From contig JAJTUQ010000005.1 in the NCBI GenBank assembly GCA_021399445.1, positions 2,046,001-2,110,000 of the forward strand: a stretch of DNA of 64,000 nucleotides. The letters run 5' to 3'. A program made the translations under genes and the position numbers. Below the pieces are notes generated by a model. It did not search any database, had not been told where the DNA came from, and was given only the letters and a program-made list of their open reading frames with translations. This stretch comes from Xylogone sp. PMI_703 (Eukaryota; Ascomycota; Leotiomycetes). Below are positions 33,407 through 45,987 of the stretch, one piece after another. Within the stretch, counting starts at the first letter, position 1. Every line of letters begins with the position of its first letter.

Positions 33407-35184
33407 GGTGATTTGTAAATATGTTTTTATTTGAGCAAAGAAAGAAATGAATGAAAATATATAGGACCCCTCCAAACAATTCACTCGGAATTACATTTTG
33501 GAAGAGATAATTGAATAGAGGGCATTCAACTGCTATGTCTAATAATAAATTCAAGATAACGAGATCTCGCTGTTTACGTGAGACAGTGAATGGTATGTAG
33601 GCGAATACACCTCACTAGTAAACCAAGAGGTATACCTACCTCAGTATATGTAGCAGGTCCGTGGTCAATAAGAAGACCAAGCTCCACAGCTTTCATGAGA
33701 AGCTGAACAAGCTTCGCACATTTGATTGTACAATATGGGACCCGCTCTCAGAGCAAAGGAAATCTCTAGTTGCCTGGCTGCTTATACTCCTATATATCTT
33801 TGTTCTGACAGTACATCTATGGGAGTGTTGTTCATTGATCTAATCCACAATTGAACCTGGTTGGTTGACAAGGATTTCTGAAGCCGACTGCCAAAAGCGG
33901 TTGCAAGTTTATATGATCATCCAGGGTTATGGTGATCGATACTCTGGTAGCCGTATTTCTTTGTGATCAGGGATGCTGTAGCATTTTTATCTACAACCGA
34001 CGATCCATGGGCAGCCCAATAAGTGAAGGATCAAAGCACCGACTGAAGTGTTGTAGAGAGAAAAAAAGGAAAATCTCACAATGCCAAATACGCCAGTAGG
34101 GCTATGCACAACTGGCTAAGTATCATCCACGTAAACTGGTTGTGCAATCCATTGAAACAGGGCGTGTTTGGAAGGCGTATCCGGTTAGTTATTACCATCT
34201 TTCCTTATTCCGAGAATAGCCACCAGATCCGATTGGTAGAGGACAAGCTTTCTGGATACATCAGATGGAAGTAAGCTCTAATAAGCTAAGCAAGAATGCG
34301 CGACATTTGACAGCTGCACGAGCCCACTTAGCGGAAAAAGCGTTTCACCCTTCTTTGTCGTTGTAGTCCCAGCCTCGTTGCTTCTCAATCACCTCCGGCT
34401 GGATCCAGCCCGCTGAAAGAGGCATCTCGGGAGGCGCAGCGGATGGAGCTGCATCGTGCCAAGCACCACTCCAACCACCAGAGAGACTGCATGGGAGCAC
34501 CTCTTTGTTCCAGTCTTTTATGACCAACCCGGACACCGCCTCTCTGCTCGACGTTGTGCGCAGAAGTATTCGTGCGGCGCAGGATGGAGTAAAGCAAGAA
34601 AGAGTGAAGACGAATATGTGCTTGGGATATATTTAGCAATTGGCCTTGATGGATTTCCAGATGCAACTGGCTCCATCCCTCCTAGTCGGGTCCACATGGG
34701 GTGCGGACAACTGTGGATCGGGCAATGAGGCTCCGTTTGCGGTATTCCTGCCTTTGTCTGCTGGCCACGAGGATTGAGGCTTCTCACTTTACTATCACTA
34801 GTGTTTTCGCTGCGAACTCCCAATAGCGAGACTATGCTGTGGCTCTGTTTGTGCTATTAGGGCTGTTTCGCTGTTTGCCCGTTTCATATCCAGATCCACC
34901 GAGCATTCCATGGTGCGCTGTGCCATCATGCACCGCTCCCGAACAAACATTCTTCTTTATTCGGTGTCACCTCCACTGGGTTGCACAGCTTAACATTAGC
35001 AAGCTGTGTTGGTGGCCCTGGTCGTATTGGGCGGGGGTGCATTAATTACGCTTCCTCCTCGAGCTGTTCGTTATGATATCAATAATTGCGCTTTCTTCCA
35101 CATCACTTTCTTTGCTTTCTCTGCATCTTTTCCATTGATTTCCCAATAAACACAGAAACCATCCACCACGCAGATGCATGGACC

Positions 35185-38152
35185 ATGACTACCCATCAGA
35201 ATATGGGTGATAACGAGAGCCTGCTTCAACGCGACCACACCCCAAGCTCTCCCACCGTGATTGCCTCGCCTGAACAGACACTTTTCCCGGCTGCCAAGAA
35301 GCCCCCCTACGATAGCGAAGGTCCAACACCTCTGGAATTCTCGAACCTTGCAGCAATCCAAGAGCCAATTCCATGGCCTTTCAGGCCTAAGGATGAGTTG
35401 CACCACGAGGCTGAGGGAACTGGTGCCCCTGACGGAAACCTAGAGCCGAGTTCTCCTAACAACCTGAATTTCAACAAGCGTACTTCCTTCCCTCGCGTTC
35501 CTGTGGGAAGTCGCGCATCATGGACTCCACCTAGCCCATCCACTTCTTTTCGATCGGCTGCATCAGGTGCTGCGGTTTCACCAATCTCTATGAGATCACC
35601 GACTACACCAAAGCTACCAAGGTCACCTCCTTCATCGAACTCCAGGTCCTTACTCCCTGACTGGAACATGCACGGTCTACATGGGTATTCGGAGCTGCAC
35701 AATGTGGAACACCGAATTGACGAGGTTGATGAGCAAGAAGAAGCTCCCAAGCCGACGACATCCCATCAGACTGAAGAGGGCCTCGGAATATCGAACGTCC
35801 ATGAACAGGATCAGCAAATGAGGAATGACGAGCCTCCTGCTTTATCTCCAGGGGTTGACAGTGATATGGGAAGTCCTGGCCAAAGTAATAGTGAGTGACT
35901 TATACGAAAATAACATACTCAGTCCTGGCTAATATTTTTATAGGCTCACTATCGAGAGGATGTCCATCACACCGAGATATATACTATGGACGGAACACTT
36001 GGCTCTCCACATCCATAATTATGCTCTCAGTCTACTCAACTGTAGCTTCAGGTATTTGGCTTTTTATCGCCATCTTACAGCCAAGGTACGGTCGCACAAT
36101 TCATTCCAGTGGCTCCATCACACCATCTGGAGCATCCACGCTGTTTGCGCTCATCGCAAAAACGATTGAAGTGTCATTCGTCACAGTATTTGTCACTTTC
36201 TTAGGTCAAGTCCTAAGTCGCCGCTCTTTGGTACGTGCCTCCCGCGGTATCACCATCGCCGAAATGTCCATGAAGACATGGGTCATACAACCGGGCTTTA
36301 TGATTACGCACTGGGAAAATCTGCTTCACGCTGGTCTTACATTCCTGGGTGTCATTGCCTTCTTGACGGCTCTCGTGGCCATGTTTTACACCACCGCATC
36401 GGATGCCTTGGTAGCGCCTCACCTTAGGTTCGGTAATTGGGATGACAAAGTATTGGAAGGATGGATACAAAGTAGTTACGCTAATCCAAATTTTGTCCAA
36501 TCTTCTTGCGAGACACCTGTTTCTTCGTCCATTGATTTCGCTTCTGGAGAGACTTGTCTCGCCCTTGAACACGCCGGTGAAGCATACCACAACTACTTAG
36601 CATACATGCGCATCTGGGCTGAAATCAATCGCTCGGGAGAGGGTGTCTCATCTAATTTATCAGAGCGACCACAAGCGACAGCTATGATATCTGATAATAC
36701 CACTGTGGCCGGATCGTGGGTGTCTACAGATACAAGCAACATGACCTTAGCGTTTAAACAACAGAACAGAGTTATCAACAATGTAACAATGTCGATGCCA
36801 CACGCTGGAGTGTTTGAAGCAGCTCATGATGAGAAAAATGGCATATTGCAGCCTGCTGAGCTTGCTGGTGTTGGGGAGTATATGCTTCGAGCTTCGGTAG
36901 TAAGCCCGACAGTGAACGTGCTCTGTATCAATATGGATCAAGACGAGTTGGCACCGTTAATATATACAACCTGGCCACATGCAAAAACCATAGATGGCCC
37001 GATTCCAGGTCAGAAAGTGGCGTGGTCGGGATGGAAAGATGATGTCCAGGTGTCTGATGAAGGATCCCTGAATTCCACTGTCGTGGATGACCTGTTTGAA
37101 TGGGGCCCCAAGTATCAACGACAACCTCCAGTCTTTCCAATGGTAAGCCTCCCTATTCATTTGGCCTAATGACAGGACTAAAAAGTCATCAGTATCCTAT
37201 CGATTACAATTCTATCGCAAATATTTCAGTTCCTGCAAGTGACTCCGTTTACATTCTATTTAAGACGCCAACCCCGGCATATTCACTTTGTCAGCTACGT
37301 TCCTACCTTTCTCCTCATTGCAGCACCCAGTACAATGTTTCAGGAACAGCTGGTGGCCATCTGGAATCTCACTGTGAAGATCCTAAGGACCACATGGCAT
37401 ATTCGAGGTCCGTTTCGGATGCCCCAATAATTTGGAATACGGATTGGCGGAACGTGGAGCAGGAATGGACTCTTGCACTTTCTTTCAACGACGGAATATC
37501 AAATGCAAATGCTTCCGTCGTCCGTTTCCTGACAGAAATGGTTCCAGTGGTTCCGGACTGGGGCGAGGTAAAGCTTAACCCACTCTTGCCAAGTGTAGCA
37601 GAAGCTCTTGCAGTTCTATCCGGTTGTACACTGCTGCTTGGCTCAACCGGTGCCTCGTTCTACCATTACTGGGAATATTCTTCAACTATATTGAGTCCTG
37701 GTACTTACCAACCTTTCAATGCATCTCTGTCCTCACAGCAATATGCGTCTGGCCCGACACAGCCTTGGCAAGATATTTTCTATATAGTTCTTGCTCTTGT
37801 CTTCCTCACGAATATTTTCTGTCTGGGTTACTTCCTAATACGAGGTGGTCTGGTAACGGATTTCACGGAGACGCAGAATTTGTTTGGACTTGCAGTGAAC
37901 AGTCCACCCTCAGACAGACTGAGAGGGAGCTGTGGTGGTGGACCACATAGGGAGCAATTGGATGTTGATTGGCACGTTACGATGGAGGATAGTGGGCATT
38001 ATTATCTCGCCGATAGTGCTGGGGAGAAGAGAGAAGTAGCAGGAGATACTGGTGGAGGAATGGCGTGGAGGGCGGGTCATGAAGCGAGTGGCTTGCTACC
38101 ACGGATGGATACTTTCAATCGGTTGAGTTCCAAGAGAAGGAGTTGGTTGTAG
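35185..38152 (+). CDS. Large multi-pass membrane protein, conserved type of unknown function
   Basis: Three exons, 35185-35890, 35944-37142 and 37193-38152, encode 954 residues. The N-terminal 230 residues are Ser/Pro-rich and disordered (SRASWTPPSPSTSFRSAASG), likely cytosolic and phosphorylated. Three hydrophobic helices follow near the second exon start (IIMLSVYSTVASGIWLFIAIL; the stretch around TLFALIAKTIEVSFV; LLHAGLTFLGVIAFLTALVA). Then comes a large segment of about 450 residues with many N-x-S/T sites and scattered cysteines, probably extracytosolic. A fourth helix (DIFYIVLALVFLTNIFCLGY) precedes a cytosolic tail. The architecture is one I associate with uncharacterised ascomycete plasma-membrane proteins, but I cannot name a function. 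Splices restore open frames at all junctions. It converges on the single-pass gene at 38492. Confidence 0.85.
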
Positions 38153-38491
38153 GATGGTTTAATGATACCCTGATTTAAAGCGAGCGAGTCTTTTCAATGT
38201 TATTGATGGTAATGTTATTTTATGATGTAGAACATAGTCTGACTGTAACCTGCATGAATCGATATAGTAACCTGGAATGTCTACTAGATAAGATCATAAG
38301 TATGGACAAGACCACATGAATTCATCTTTTTATTAAGTAGGCTAATTCTACATCTTGATACCAGCATGAAAACCTATTTCCGGAATAAGAAACCAGAGAA
38401 AATATCTACTCATACAATTGTGAAAAGGGACGAAAGGCTATATCGCAGTCTCAGTCTTAGATCTAATCTAATGCAAGTCTTCTCATCCCCC
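38153..38491. other. Short convergent intergenic region
   Basis: About 340 AT-rich bases between two converging genes; no feature seen. Confidence 0.4.
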
Positions 38492-39934
38492 TCATTCTAG
38501 GCGTGACTCACCCCTACGCCTACCCTTCCGCCAAGCGTCCATAGTGAGTACCGGAGCACCAGCTTCCAACTCCGCAAGTGGAACACGGGGTTGACGACCT
38601 ATCTCATCAATATCCCTAAGCACATGACTCGCATCTATAAAAGTAGGAGGCACTCCACTTGGATTCTCACTATACCTCGTGCCCGGCGGGAAATAACAGC
38701 TTCCAGCACTGACATGTCGCGGATCCGTTCGCGGAGACTGTGCCTCGGGATGGACGATCATGGTCTGGACACTCGGTGTGGGAGAGGTCCTGGTGATTTG
38801 TGGCGGCGGTGGAGTTGTGGGTCCTCGGACGGGTCGGGCCGGGAGGTTGAGTGATGCGAGACTGGTGCCGTCAGTGGCTGCGTTGTCGGCTTTCATGGTC
38901 TTGCGGCGGTGGACGAGGAAGAGGATCGTTATGAAGGTGAGGAAGATTGTGGCTGCGGCGATGCTGATTCCTGCGATGCTGCCCGGTGAGGGTTTGGAGG
39001 ATGAAGGTGCGCTTGAGCTGGAGTTGGAGCTTGCGTTTGATGGTTTAGGCAGGGAAGTCTGTGTGGATGATGACGATGGGGTGTTCTCGGTGATGTTGAC
39101 GTATGCCTCGCAATCCGCTTGTGGTTCTGCAAGGGGACAGGTGCTTGCTTGGCAGATGGAGTTGAGTTGACCATCGATAGCTGGCGCGCAGCGAAAATTG
39201 TACATGTTGTTCATTTGTGCTTTGATCATCTTTGCATCATGGCCTGAGACTCCACAGTAGACGCTTGCTAGTGTGAGTTGTTCGATGAAGTACCCCACGG
39301 CTGTGGGGTTGAGGTTCATGAATTTGTGGACATAAGCTGGACTGCTGGCTCTGTTTGTGGTTGAGTTGAGGAGGGTACAATTATATAGAGTGCCAACTGA
39401 GGAGACCATATGGTTGAAGAAGTGACTAAGGGAATAATGGGTTAGATATCACTATGATGCTCGAAGTGATGTACACACTATTGCTTAGTTGAGTTTGATA
39501 GGACAAGCTCCGCTGCTGAGCCGTTCAAGTATGCTTTCAGCGGATCAATGCCTCCTCCATCAAGCCAGTTAACGCTGGCTGGTTGATTATTGACATTAGA
39601 GATTGCATCTGGTATAAATATCAGCAAATCACTACCTGAGTAACTCATATAGGATGGAAGAGCTCATACAAACGCCATTGAAGAAATCGATTAGGTTCAC
39701 AGCAGTACCATTGAAGCTTCCTTGGTTCAGTATTCCCGTAGCATTCTCGGCTCCTTCAAGGCCCTCGCCACCGGCAAACGCGAGACAAGTGATTGCCTGA
39801 ACAAGATGCTGTTGGGTTAATGCGTTGTTGATGCCATAGATACGCTCGGCGTAGTAGTCACAGATCGAAGTGTTCGAAGGCCGTTGTGCTACTGTACTTC
39901 GGAATATAAGGAATGCTACAAGAAGGAAATACAT
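38492..39934 (-). CDS. Secreted-type single-pass membrane protein
   Basis: Three exons on the minus strand, 39934-39670, 39608-39479 and 39425-38492, give 442 residues. A cleavable signal peptide (MYFLLVAFLIFRSTVA) is followed by an extracellular domain of about 215 residues with spaced cysteines and N-glycosylation sites. Next is a Ser/Thr-rich stalk (SNASSNSSSSAPSSSKPSPG) and one transmembrane helix (IAGISIAAATIFLTFITILF) with a basic stop-transfer VHRRK. The cytosolic tail of about 120 residues has Pro-rich stretches (RGPTTPPPPQITR). The layout resembles fungal wall-stress or adhesion sensors, but the extracellular part is not a WSC domain, so no function is assigned. Splice junctions (GV|YAISN and KQ|YHFFNH) restore continuous frame. 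Confidence 0.82.
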
Positions 39935-41515
39935 GGCTATTGAATCTGGATATCGAGGTTTTCTCTGTCCAGTAGACGATATGTAGAAGGTTAGGAGGGG
40001 AGATGATTCAGAGAGCTTGGAGCAGCATCGTTGAAAGAAGTGAATAGATGGAAATGGATTGTGACTCTGTGGGTTGTTCTAAATCGTCTAGCGTCTTTTA
40101 TTACTCTGCAACGAACACTGCTAAGAAAAGTGTGAGACTGTTGGTCAAAGAGCCGCTAAGGCTCTCATTCCTGATTGTTAGAAGATTCTTAGCACGTGTT
40201 TGGCGTTTTGTTTTTGCCAGTTAATGGTTGTGCTCAAGAATAGGTAGCAAGAGTAAGTAATCTAGGAGTCGGGTAAAATGAAACTATATAGTTAGATATG
40301 CCCGGCCTAGTTTCGATACCTTTTTGTTTTATTAATCTAGACTCTTGCAAAATGATTGTGTCCTATGCCGCCTATAAGTAAAACACTGAGGTCTGTATAT
40401 GATGTCTTATATTGCCCAGAGCTCTAAATCACCCATATCGATCCTGTGATAAACTCTAAGGGGTATTATTTTAATTAAGTTCTATATATACTAAACAGTA
40501 TTCCTTTCCGCTTCCTTAGTTTACCACCGCATTTGTACCTCGGTCACTCTCTTCTAAATTTGGAGGCTTGCGTCCTATGACTCTGGTCATTGGTACTATT
40601 TCTAGTCATTATTTAGCTGATTGGAATGCGACAGTAGTAATAAATGTATCCAGAGGCTATATATATTATCGAATTAAGCTTCCTGTTCCACCTGTCTTCA
40701 AACGTTATGGTGGCGGGATCATCCGAGTGCGCTCTACAAGTACTTTAAACACAAACCAAAATAGCAAAAGCTTGTTCTACTTACAAGCGACCTATTGGTT
40801 AGGCGCATGTTGCTCTATCCAGTGAATATGAATGAAAATACTCTAAATGCTATGGAATGGTTTCCTTACTAGAAATTAGACTCTGGATCTTCTTTTCTAG
40901 ATGCATTTAGTAGGCGGTAAGGTATTTCCTAATTCGGAAGTAGCGATGCCCCGTCGATGTTTGACTGCTTCAGCTACTTGACTCTTTTCTTGTTCATATG
41001 ATCAGCTATGAGCTGGTTTTAATTCTAGGTATTGCAGTAATAATGACACGGTGCTTGTTAACTTCAGATAGGCTTTGAGTCTGCATAGTTTAGTGTAGGG
41101 TTGCTCTAGTCAATACTGTGCCGATGTGTAGTTCGGGATGGGGTTCAAATGCTCAATGCTATTTAGGAATTAATAGAATATGACCTATAGTATATGCTAA
41201 TACAATTTAAGAGTGGCATATCCACTCTGAATCATTGTGCATTACCGGCATACTTTGGTCTGATTTAGAATTGGTCCATTAGATTCATGCGCGCACATAT
41301 CGTCATCGAATCTTGAGAAACTGACCGACTAGGCAACATCTCAGCTATATAGATTCTGGGCAGTTTCCTCATTAGCACTTTCCTCCTTGTCTTCTTGGTA
41401 TACGCGCTACGATCGAAACTGCCTCTCACAGTAATTTTTACATACATCATCTACACTTCTAAGGCAGTATCGTCATTAGCCCAAGCAGATTCACTCTTTA
41501 ATATATATCTTCACC
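39935..41515. other. AT-rich intergenic region
   Basis: About 1.6 kb upstream of both flanking genes. Strongly AT-rich between about 40250 and 41250, with only short frames. Nothing identifiable. Confidence 0.4.
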
Positions 41516-42348
41516 ATGACCTTTACCGACTACTATTCCTTCTTGGGTGTCGATAAAAATGCCGACATCGTCACTATTCACCGAGCTTGTAACACTAAGT
41601 CTCGTAAGCTCGATATCAGAGAGGAAAAATCTGGCATTGAAAGCACCGAGTTTGATCGAGAAATGGTGAGTTAGCTTTAGTGAATATAATAAATATGTAC
41701 TAACTAGCTACATAGCTTGCCGCCGCATATGAGGTACTTACGAACAAGTGTCGACGACGGGACTACAATGGCGACTGGGAGCGGTTCCAACGAGAATCAA
41801 ATCAACACAGAGTTAGGAAATTTGTCCACCATCCTAGATTCCAGTCTTACAGACTGAAGCCCGCTTATACTCCTCGTCTTTATCTCCCACTGCCAAATAT
41901 CCAGCGTGGTGCGGGTGAGAATCAGGAGCAATTCTTCCGTCGAGTGGCTCACGAACAGTCACATGCCGGGGTGGCTCGACTCTATCCTGAGCCCACCTCT
42001 ACAGGATCCAATCACAACCAGAAGCCCTCTGAATTTCCGCTCATCATCCCAAATGAATACCTCAAGTCAAGACACATAATGGATTACTACCATCAGAATA
42101 GTATGTCCCATGTAGCGGAATTAGAGGCCCTTCAAGCCGACCGAGATCTTGTAGAACACGGCATCATCCCAGCAGGATATGAAGACATTGCAGCGCGATG
42201 CGAAACGACTCTACGCGCAAGGTTTGGGATCATGGAGCGCATTAACGGCAAGATCTCCCTCAAAAATATAGAGCTGCTCCAGTCCTATGAAAAGTACAAG
42301 ATGTATGAGAGTAGGGCAGAGCAAATCGCATATGGAATAAAGGCATAA
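41516..42348 (+). CDS. DnaJ-like protein lacking the HPD motif
   Basis: Two exons, 41516-41665 and 41716-42348, encode 260 residues. The first 70 residues look like a J domain: helix I DYYSFLGVDKNADIVTIHRA and helix III-IV FDREM|LAAAYEVLTNKCRRRDYN, a common J-domain ending. The loop that should contain His-Pro-Asp instead reads in the area of NTKSRKLDIREEKSG, so Hsp70 stimulation is doubtful. The remaining 190 residues are charged and helical (HVAELEALQADRDLVEHGI, LRARFGIMERINGKISLKN), without glycine/phenylalanine or zinc-finger regions. The intron interrupts the J-like domain at a phase 0 site. This could be a rapidly evolving J-like orphan or an effector-type scaffold. Function is unknown. 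Confidence 0.72.
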
Positions 42349-42801
42349 GCGGTATTGGCCCGGATACCAAGTAAGTATCTATATCCCATAGCATAGTATA
42401 TAGTCCATACTGACAATGGTGTAGAGTAAAACTCTGAAGTCTAAACAGAAACTATATTTTATTGGGGACTATCTGGAGTGTTCTATATGAGATGGATTTG
42501 AGTGGCACAAGTCTGAATTTTGAAACGAAGTGTCAGATTCGGTTCAATTGTAATATTTCTTACAGGTTGGAGTTTGGAGTACGAAAGTAGATACCCTGTT
42601 GCATTAGATCTGGGATATGGAGTATAGAGACGCACGAGAGTACAAATTTTGGTAGAAGATATTGTTAGATTCTTGTCAGATTCGTTATCTCAGGCATTTT
42701 AATACAAGGATAGATTACGCTATCAGCCACAAAATAGACATAATATGACTCTCTTCAACTTCATTGTATAGTTCCACCATTCGTGTTGAATGATTCCTGT
42801 T
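42349..42801. other. Convergent intergenic region
   Basis: About 450 AT-rich bases between the J-like gene (+) and the esterase (-). No feature seen. Confidence 0.4.
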
Positions 42802-45043
42802 TCATCTGCTCCTCAGTCCTGCTGCTAGTTCTTTCATTCTTCGCCTTAGAAGGTCCTCATCTGGCATACTGATACTATATTTATGAGACATTTGGACAAC
42901 AGTTTCCATATCATTTCCATGCCTTCCGGCTTGATCAATTTGTTCCCTTTCTGAGTCATATTTTAGGTCAGTGTATTTCAAAGAGGTCAGAGGGTCCGTC
43001 TCATCTCCAAAATGCTCCTCGTGCGTCTTCACTTCCTTCGTATGTAGATTTGCACCAACTCGTTGACCGAAGAACATCCCCGACACCGCTGCCTCGTTGA
43101 ATAATCTAAGTTTCGTTTCATTTGGGGCCGTGGCCATATCTGTGTGTCCGTATTCATTTGATTGGAATATACTTTCGATCCATGTAGCTGTCTTTGTAAA
43201 GTATAACTTTGCTTCAGGATACACCGCAGCTATTTGCATGAATCCGTGGCTAATTCCGGGGATGAGATGTACTTCAGCAAATTTTCTGTCACTGCTATTA
43301 TGTGCAGTCGTTGAATTTGCCTTTGCCCTTCGAATTTTCCCTGCGAATAGTACTGTATGGTCAACAAGCGGGTCACGTTCTCCTGTTATGAAATACGTTG
43401 GCGGAAAGTCGGCGATCAACTCGTCTGGGGCTACCAACGGTGAAAGTAGATATTCCTTCCGTAAGTCTGGTCTGTGATTGGGGCCAACGTAAAGGATTAC
43501 CATTGCGCGAAACATCTCTGGCGTTATGATTCGATCGTTCGTGTACGATATCACAGAGCAAACTGCTAGTTGCGTATCTATCCTGTCTCCTATCTCTAGC
43601 TTCGAACTAGCTGTATTTAAGCGTTCCATCTGTGCCGGTTGGCTCAATGTAATGCCACTTGATTCGCTGATGTCAGAGGGACTACTGGACCCTGAAGGAT
43701 CAGGCTCATTAACTGACTCTCTTCCTGCTAGCACATCGTGGTAAATGCTCTTCCGTCTTATAAGACTTTTAGTGATACGTCTCATATTCTTTGAATTTAT
43801 CAATTCAACCTCCTCATCAGTCATCCAGCTTCCAACGCAAAAATCAAGGGCCGGGTACATTAACATCAAGCCTTCCGGTGAGAGTAATCTCTCAATGCCC
43901 TTTTTAGACCTGTTGTATTCCACGATCATCAGAGTCAGTGCTGTTGCCAAGTTGCCACCAGCACTGTCTCCTGAAATAAGGATTCGAGTGTGACACTCTC
44001 CGGATAGGCCGATGCATTGACCTCTACTGCGTGATAGAGCACAATATACATCAAAGCATTCGTTTAGAGCGTATGGGTAAGGAAATTCCGGAGCCTTCTT
44101 ATAGTCAAGGCTAATAATTGGGACGCCAAGCTGTCCAGCCCAAGCCATTAGTCTATCATCGTTACACCTTGGAGTCATGGCAATAAATCCTCCTCCAGGA
44201 ATGTCCAATATCACGTTTCTCTGCTCACGTAACTCAGACATATCTCTATCAAAATACAGCCATGCCGTGACTGGCTCATCGTATGTGGAATTAACAGGTC
44301 TTTGTATAGTAATTTTCCTTGGACTATAGCTCATGTATCGAGGTCGTAAGAGATTGGTGACAAACGACAAATATCGGGTTGTTGGCTTGTTCCAAGCTGT
44401 TCGCATGTGCTCCACCGTAATGCATGATCTCACTTTACGAACATGCCTTCCGTTAACGTGGTATAAGAATGAGAAAATTAGCGACCTGCTACCTTTTCGT
44501 CTGCCCGGTCTGGTGCCATCAAATAATATGCGGTGAATAGAAGTTCACATATTTCCCGTAAGTACTTATTTCGAATAGGCATTGCAGACCAAAATCCCGC
44601 ATCCAGGGCTACCAGGACCCAAGTTGCCCTAAAGAACGAAGGGCTGTAAAGGTTTGCTAAAGGCTCATGATATCCAATACCAGATAGTTTATCAATGTTA
44701 TATCCTAGATAGGTTATCATAAGAGCAGCATTGACCGCCTGAAAAGTCGTCAGTCGCCTCGAGAGCCATTTCGACAACCGGGCAAACGGCCATTTCCCGT
44801 GTTTACGCTCTCTATGAATATGTAAGCTAATGTGTATTCACTTTGTCTATATGTAGCTGACCTTGAAAGATAAAAAGCCCAGAAAGATAAAACAGTAATA
44901 ATCTGCAATCTTTTGAATCGCAGAGATGGCTTGCCAATTATGTGGTCTGTACCAAATCTCTTGTGAGCCCGGCTTGCTTTGTAGCTATTTCGATGCGGGC
45001 GCAATGCACCAGAACTATTTCATTATGCCTACTCACCAATCAT
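42802..45043 (-). CDS. HSL-type alpha/beta hydrolase (esterase/lipase)
   Basis: Four exons are proposed on the minus strand: 45043-45037, 44946-44862, 44811-44486 and 44432-42802, giving 682 residues. The hormone-sensitive lipase signatures are clear: oxyanion segment LDIPGGGFIAM, nucleophile GDSAGGN, acid in ITGERDPLVDH and His in GISHGFMQ. The N-terminus (HIIGKPSLRFKRLQIITVLS, then KHGKWPFARLSKWLS) contains hydrophobic helices and matches the layout of fungal lipases of this class. The only ATG that fits lies in a 7-base first exon (ATG ATT G) spliced to ACCACATAATTGGC. The third intron is the least certain; its donor GTCGCT is weak. A charged tail with EDLLRRRMKEL closes the protein. It likely acts on intracellular acyl esters at a membrane. 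It is divergent from another alpha/beta hydrolase. Confidence 0.82.
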
Positions 45044-45987
45044 TGCGCCTAGCGAATACACAAAAATGTTTTGGAATCTACAGAAGAAGTAGTAGCCGGA
45101 GTTATGCACCTATTCTATCGTGACAAACTGCTTTTGCCTTCCATTGTCTCAGAGCAACAAAAAATCCAGAGACATACTAAATCGAAGACGAGATAAGATA
45201 GCGAACAAAATATTAAAGGAAATTTAGAAGGACATCACATGTTAATGCAAGGCCAGATACATATATCTAGCAAATCAATGATACTGCTGCACTTACATGC
45301 AGACGGCGGCATGCTTTTCAGGCCTACAAGATGCCGCCACATTCAATTTATTAATGGTTGTACAGTTCCTTATTCAGACTTATTAAGTCGATGCTGAAAC
45401 TCGATCTGGGTGAATTGAGCCATGTGTCTATTCCACTATTGGCATCGACTAATCAAAACGGGGGTAAAAATGGACGCGTATGGACTATTGCACGCAAAAT
45501 GATGCTTAATCAGCTTGAGCCATTTCTAACAGCGGTATGCACGTCGCATCTTCTTTACCCCTAATCACACTTCACTATTATAGCGGTGCAATTCGAGTGG
45601 ATATCTAATTAGCTGAATATATGAGTTGGCAAATATCATGCCGTCGTGTTGTGCGGTCAATATAGATAGTGCATTTCTATAGGTGGTTTACACGTCCGCA
45701 GTGGCGTCTCGGTCATAGCTGAGGCGGGGGGTATTTTCGTATTTTCGCTCCTGAAATCCACAGTCAAAGGTCAATAATCTCAAGTAGGACTAGCACATTG
45801 ACTTAGTTGAAGGTGTTGTGGATTTCTCAATGAAAACCCCATTTTAGCTTATCAATAATTTGAAATTTCGATGTCTTTAAAAGCAAAACAAGGAGTCATC
45901 AATGGTAGAATAGCTCCATCTTCAGGACGACAAGAAGCAGTTGGAATTCTTTGAGAAATAATAAAAATCACTTTATAGGCCATAAGC
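45044..45987. promoter_or_regulatory. Divergent region between two alpha/beta-hydrolase genes
   Basis: About 940 AT-rich bases holding both promoters. Short frames only. No recognisable binding-site cluster seen. Confidence 0.4.

Larger units (their letters stand above)
31568..35184. other. Gene-poor region with degenerate coding relics
   Basis: The longest gene-poor stretch of the window, about 3.6 kb. AT-rich, with several short broken frames and two inverted, diverged copies of the same roughly 50-base sequence (32461-32508 and 33751-33800). The last 800 bases are GC-richer and should hold the promoter of the following membrane-protein gene. No intact gene can be supported. Confidence 0.5.

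Noticed and set aside
34456..34728. 90-codon + frame MPSTTPTTRETAWEHLFVPV
   Set aside because: Lies in the promoter region of the membrane-protein gene and has no conserved feature or splice logic.
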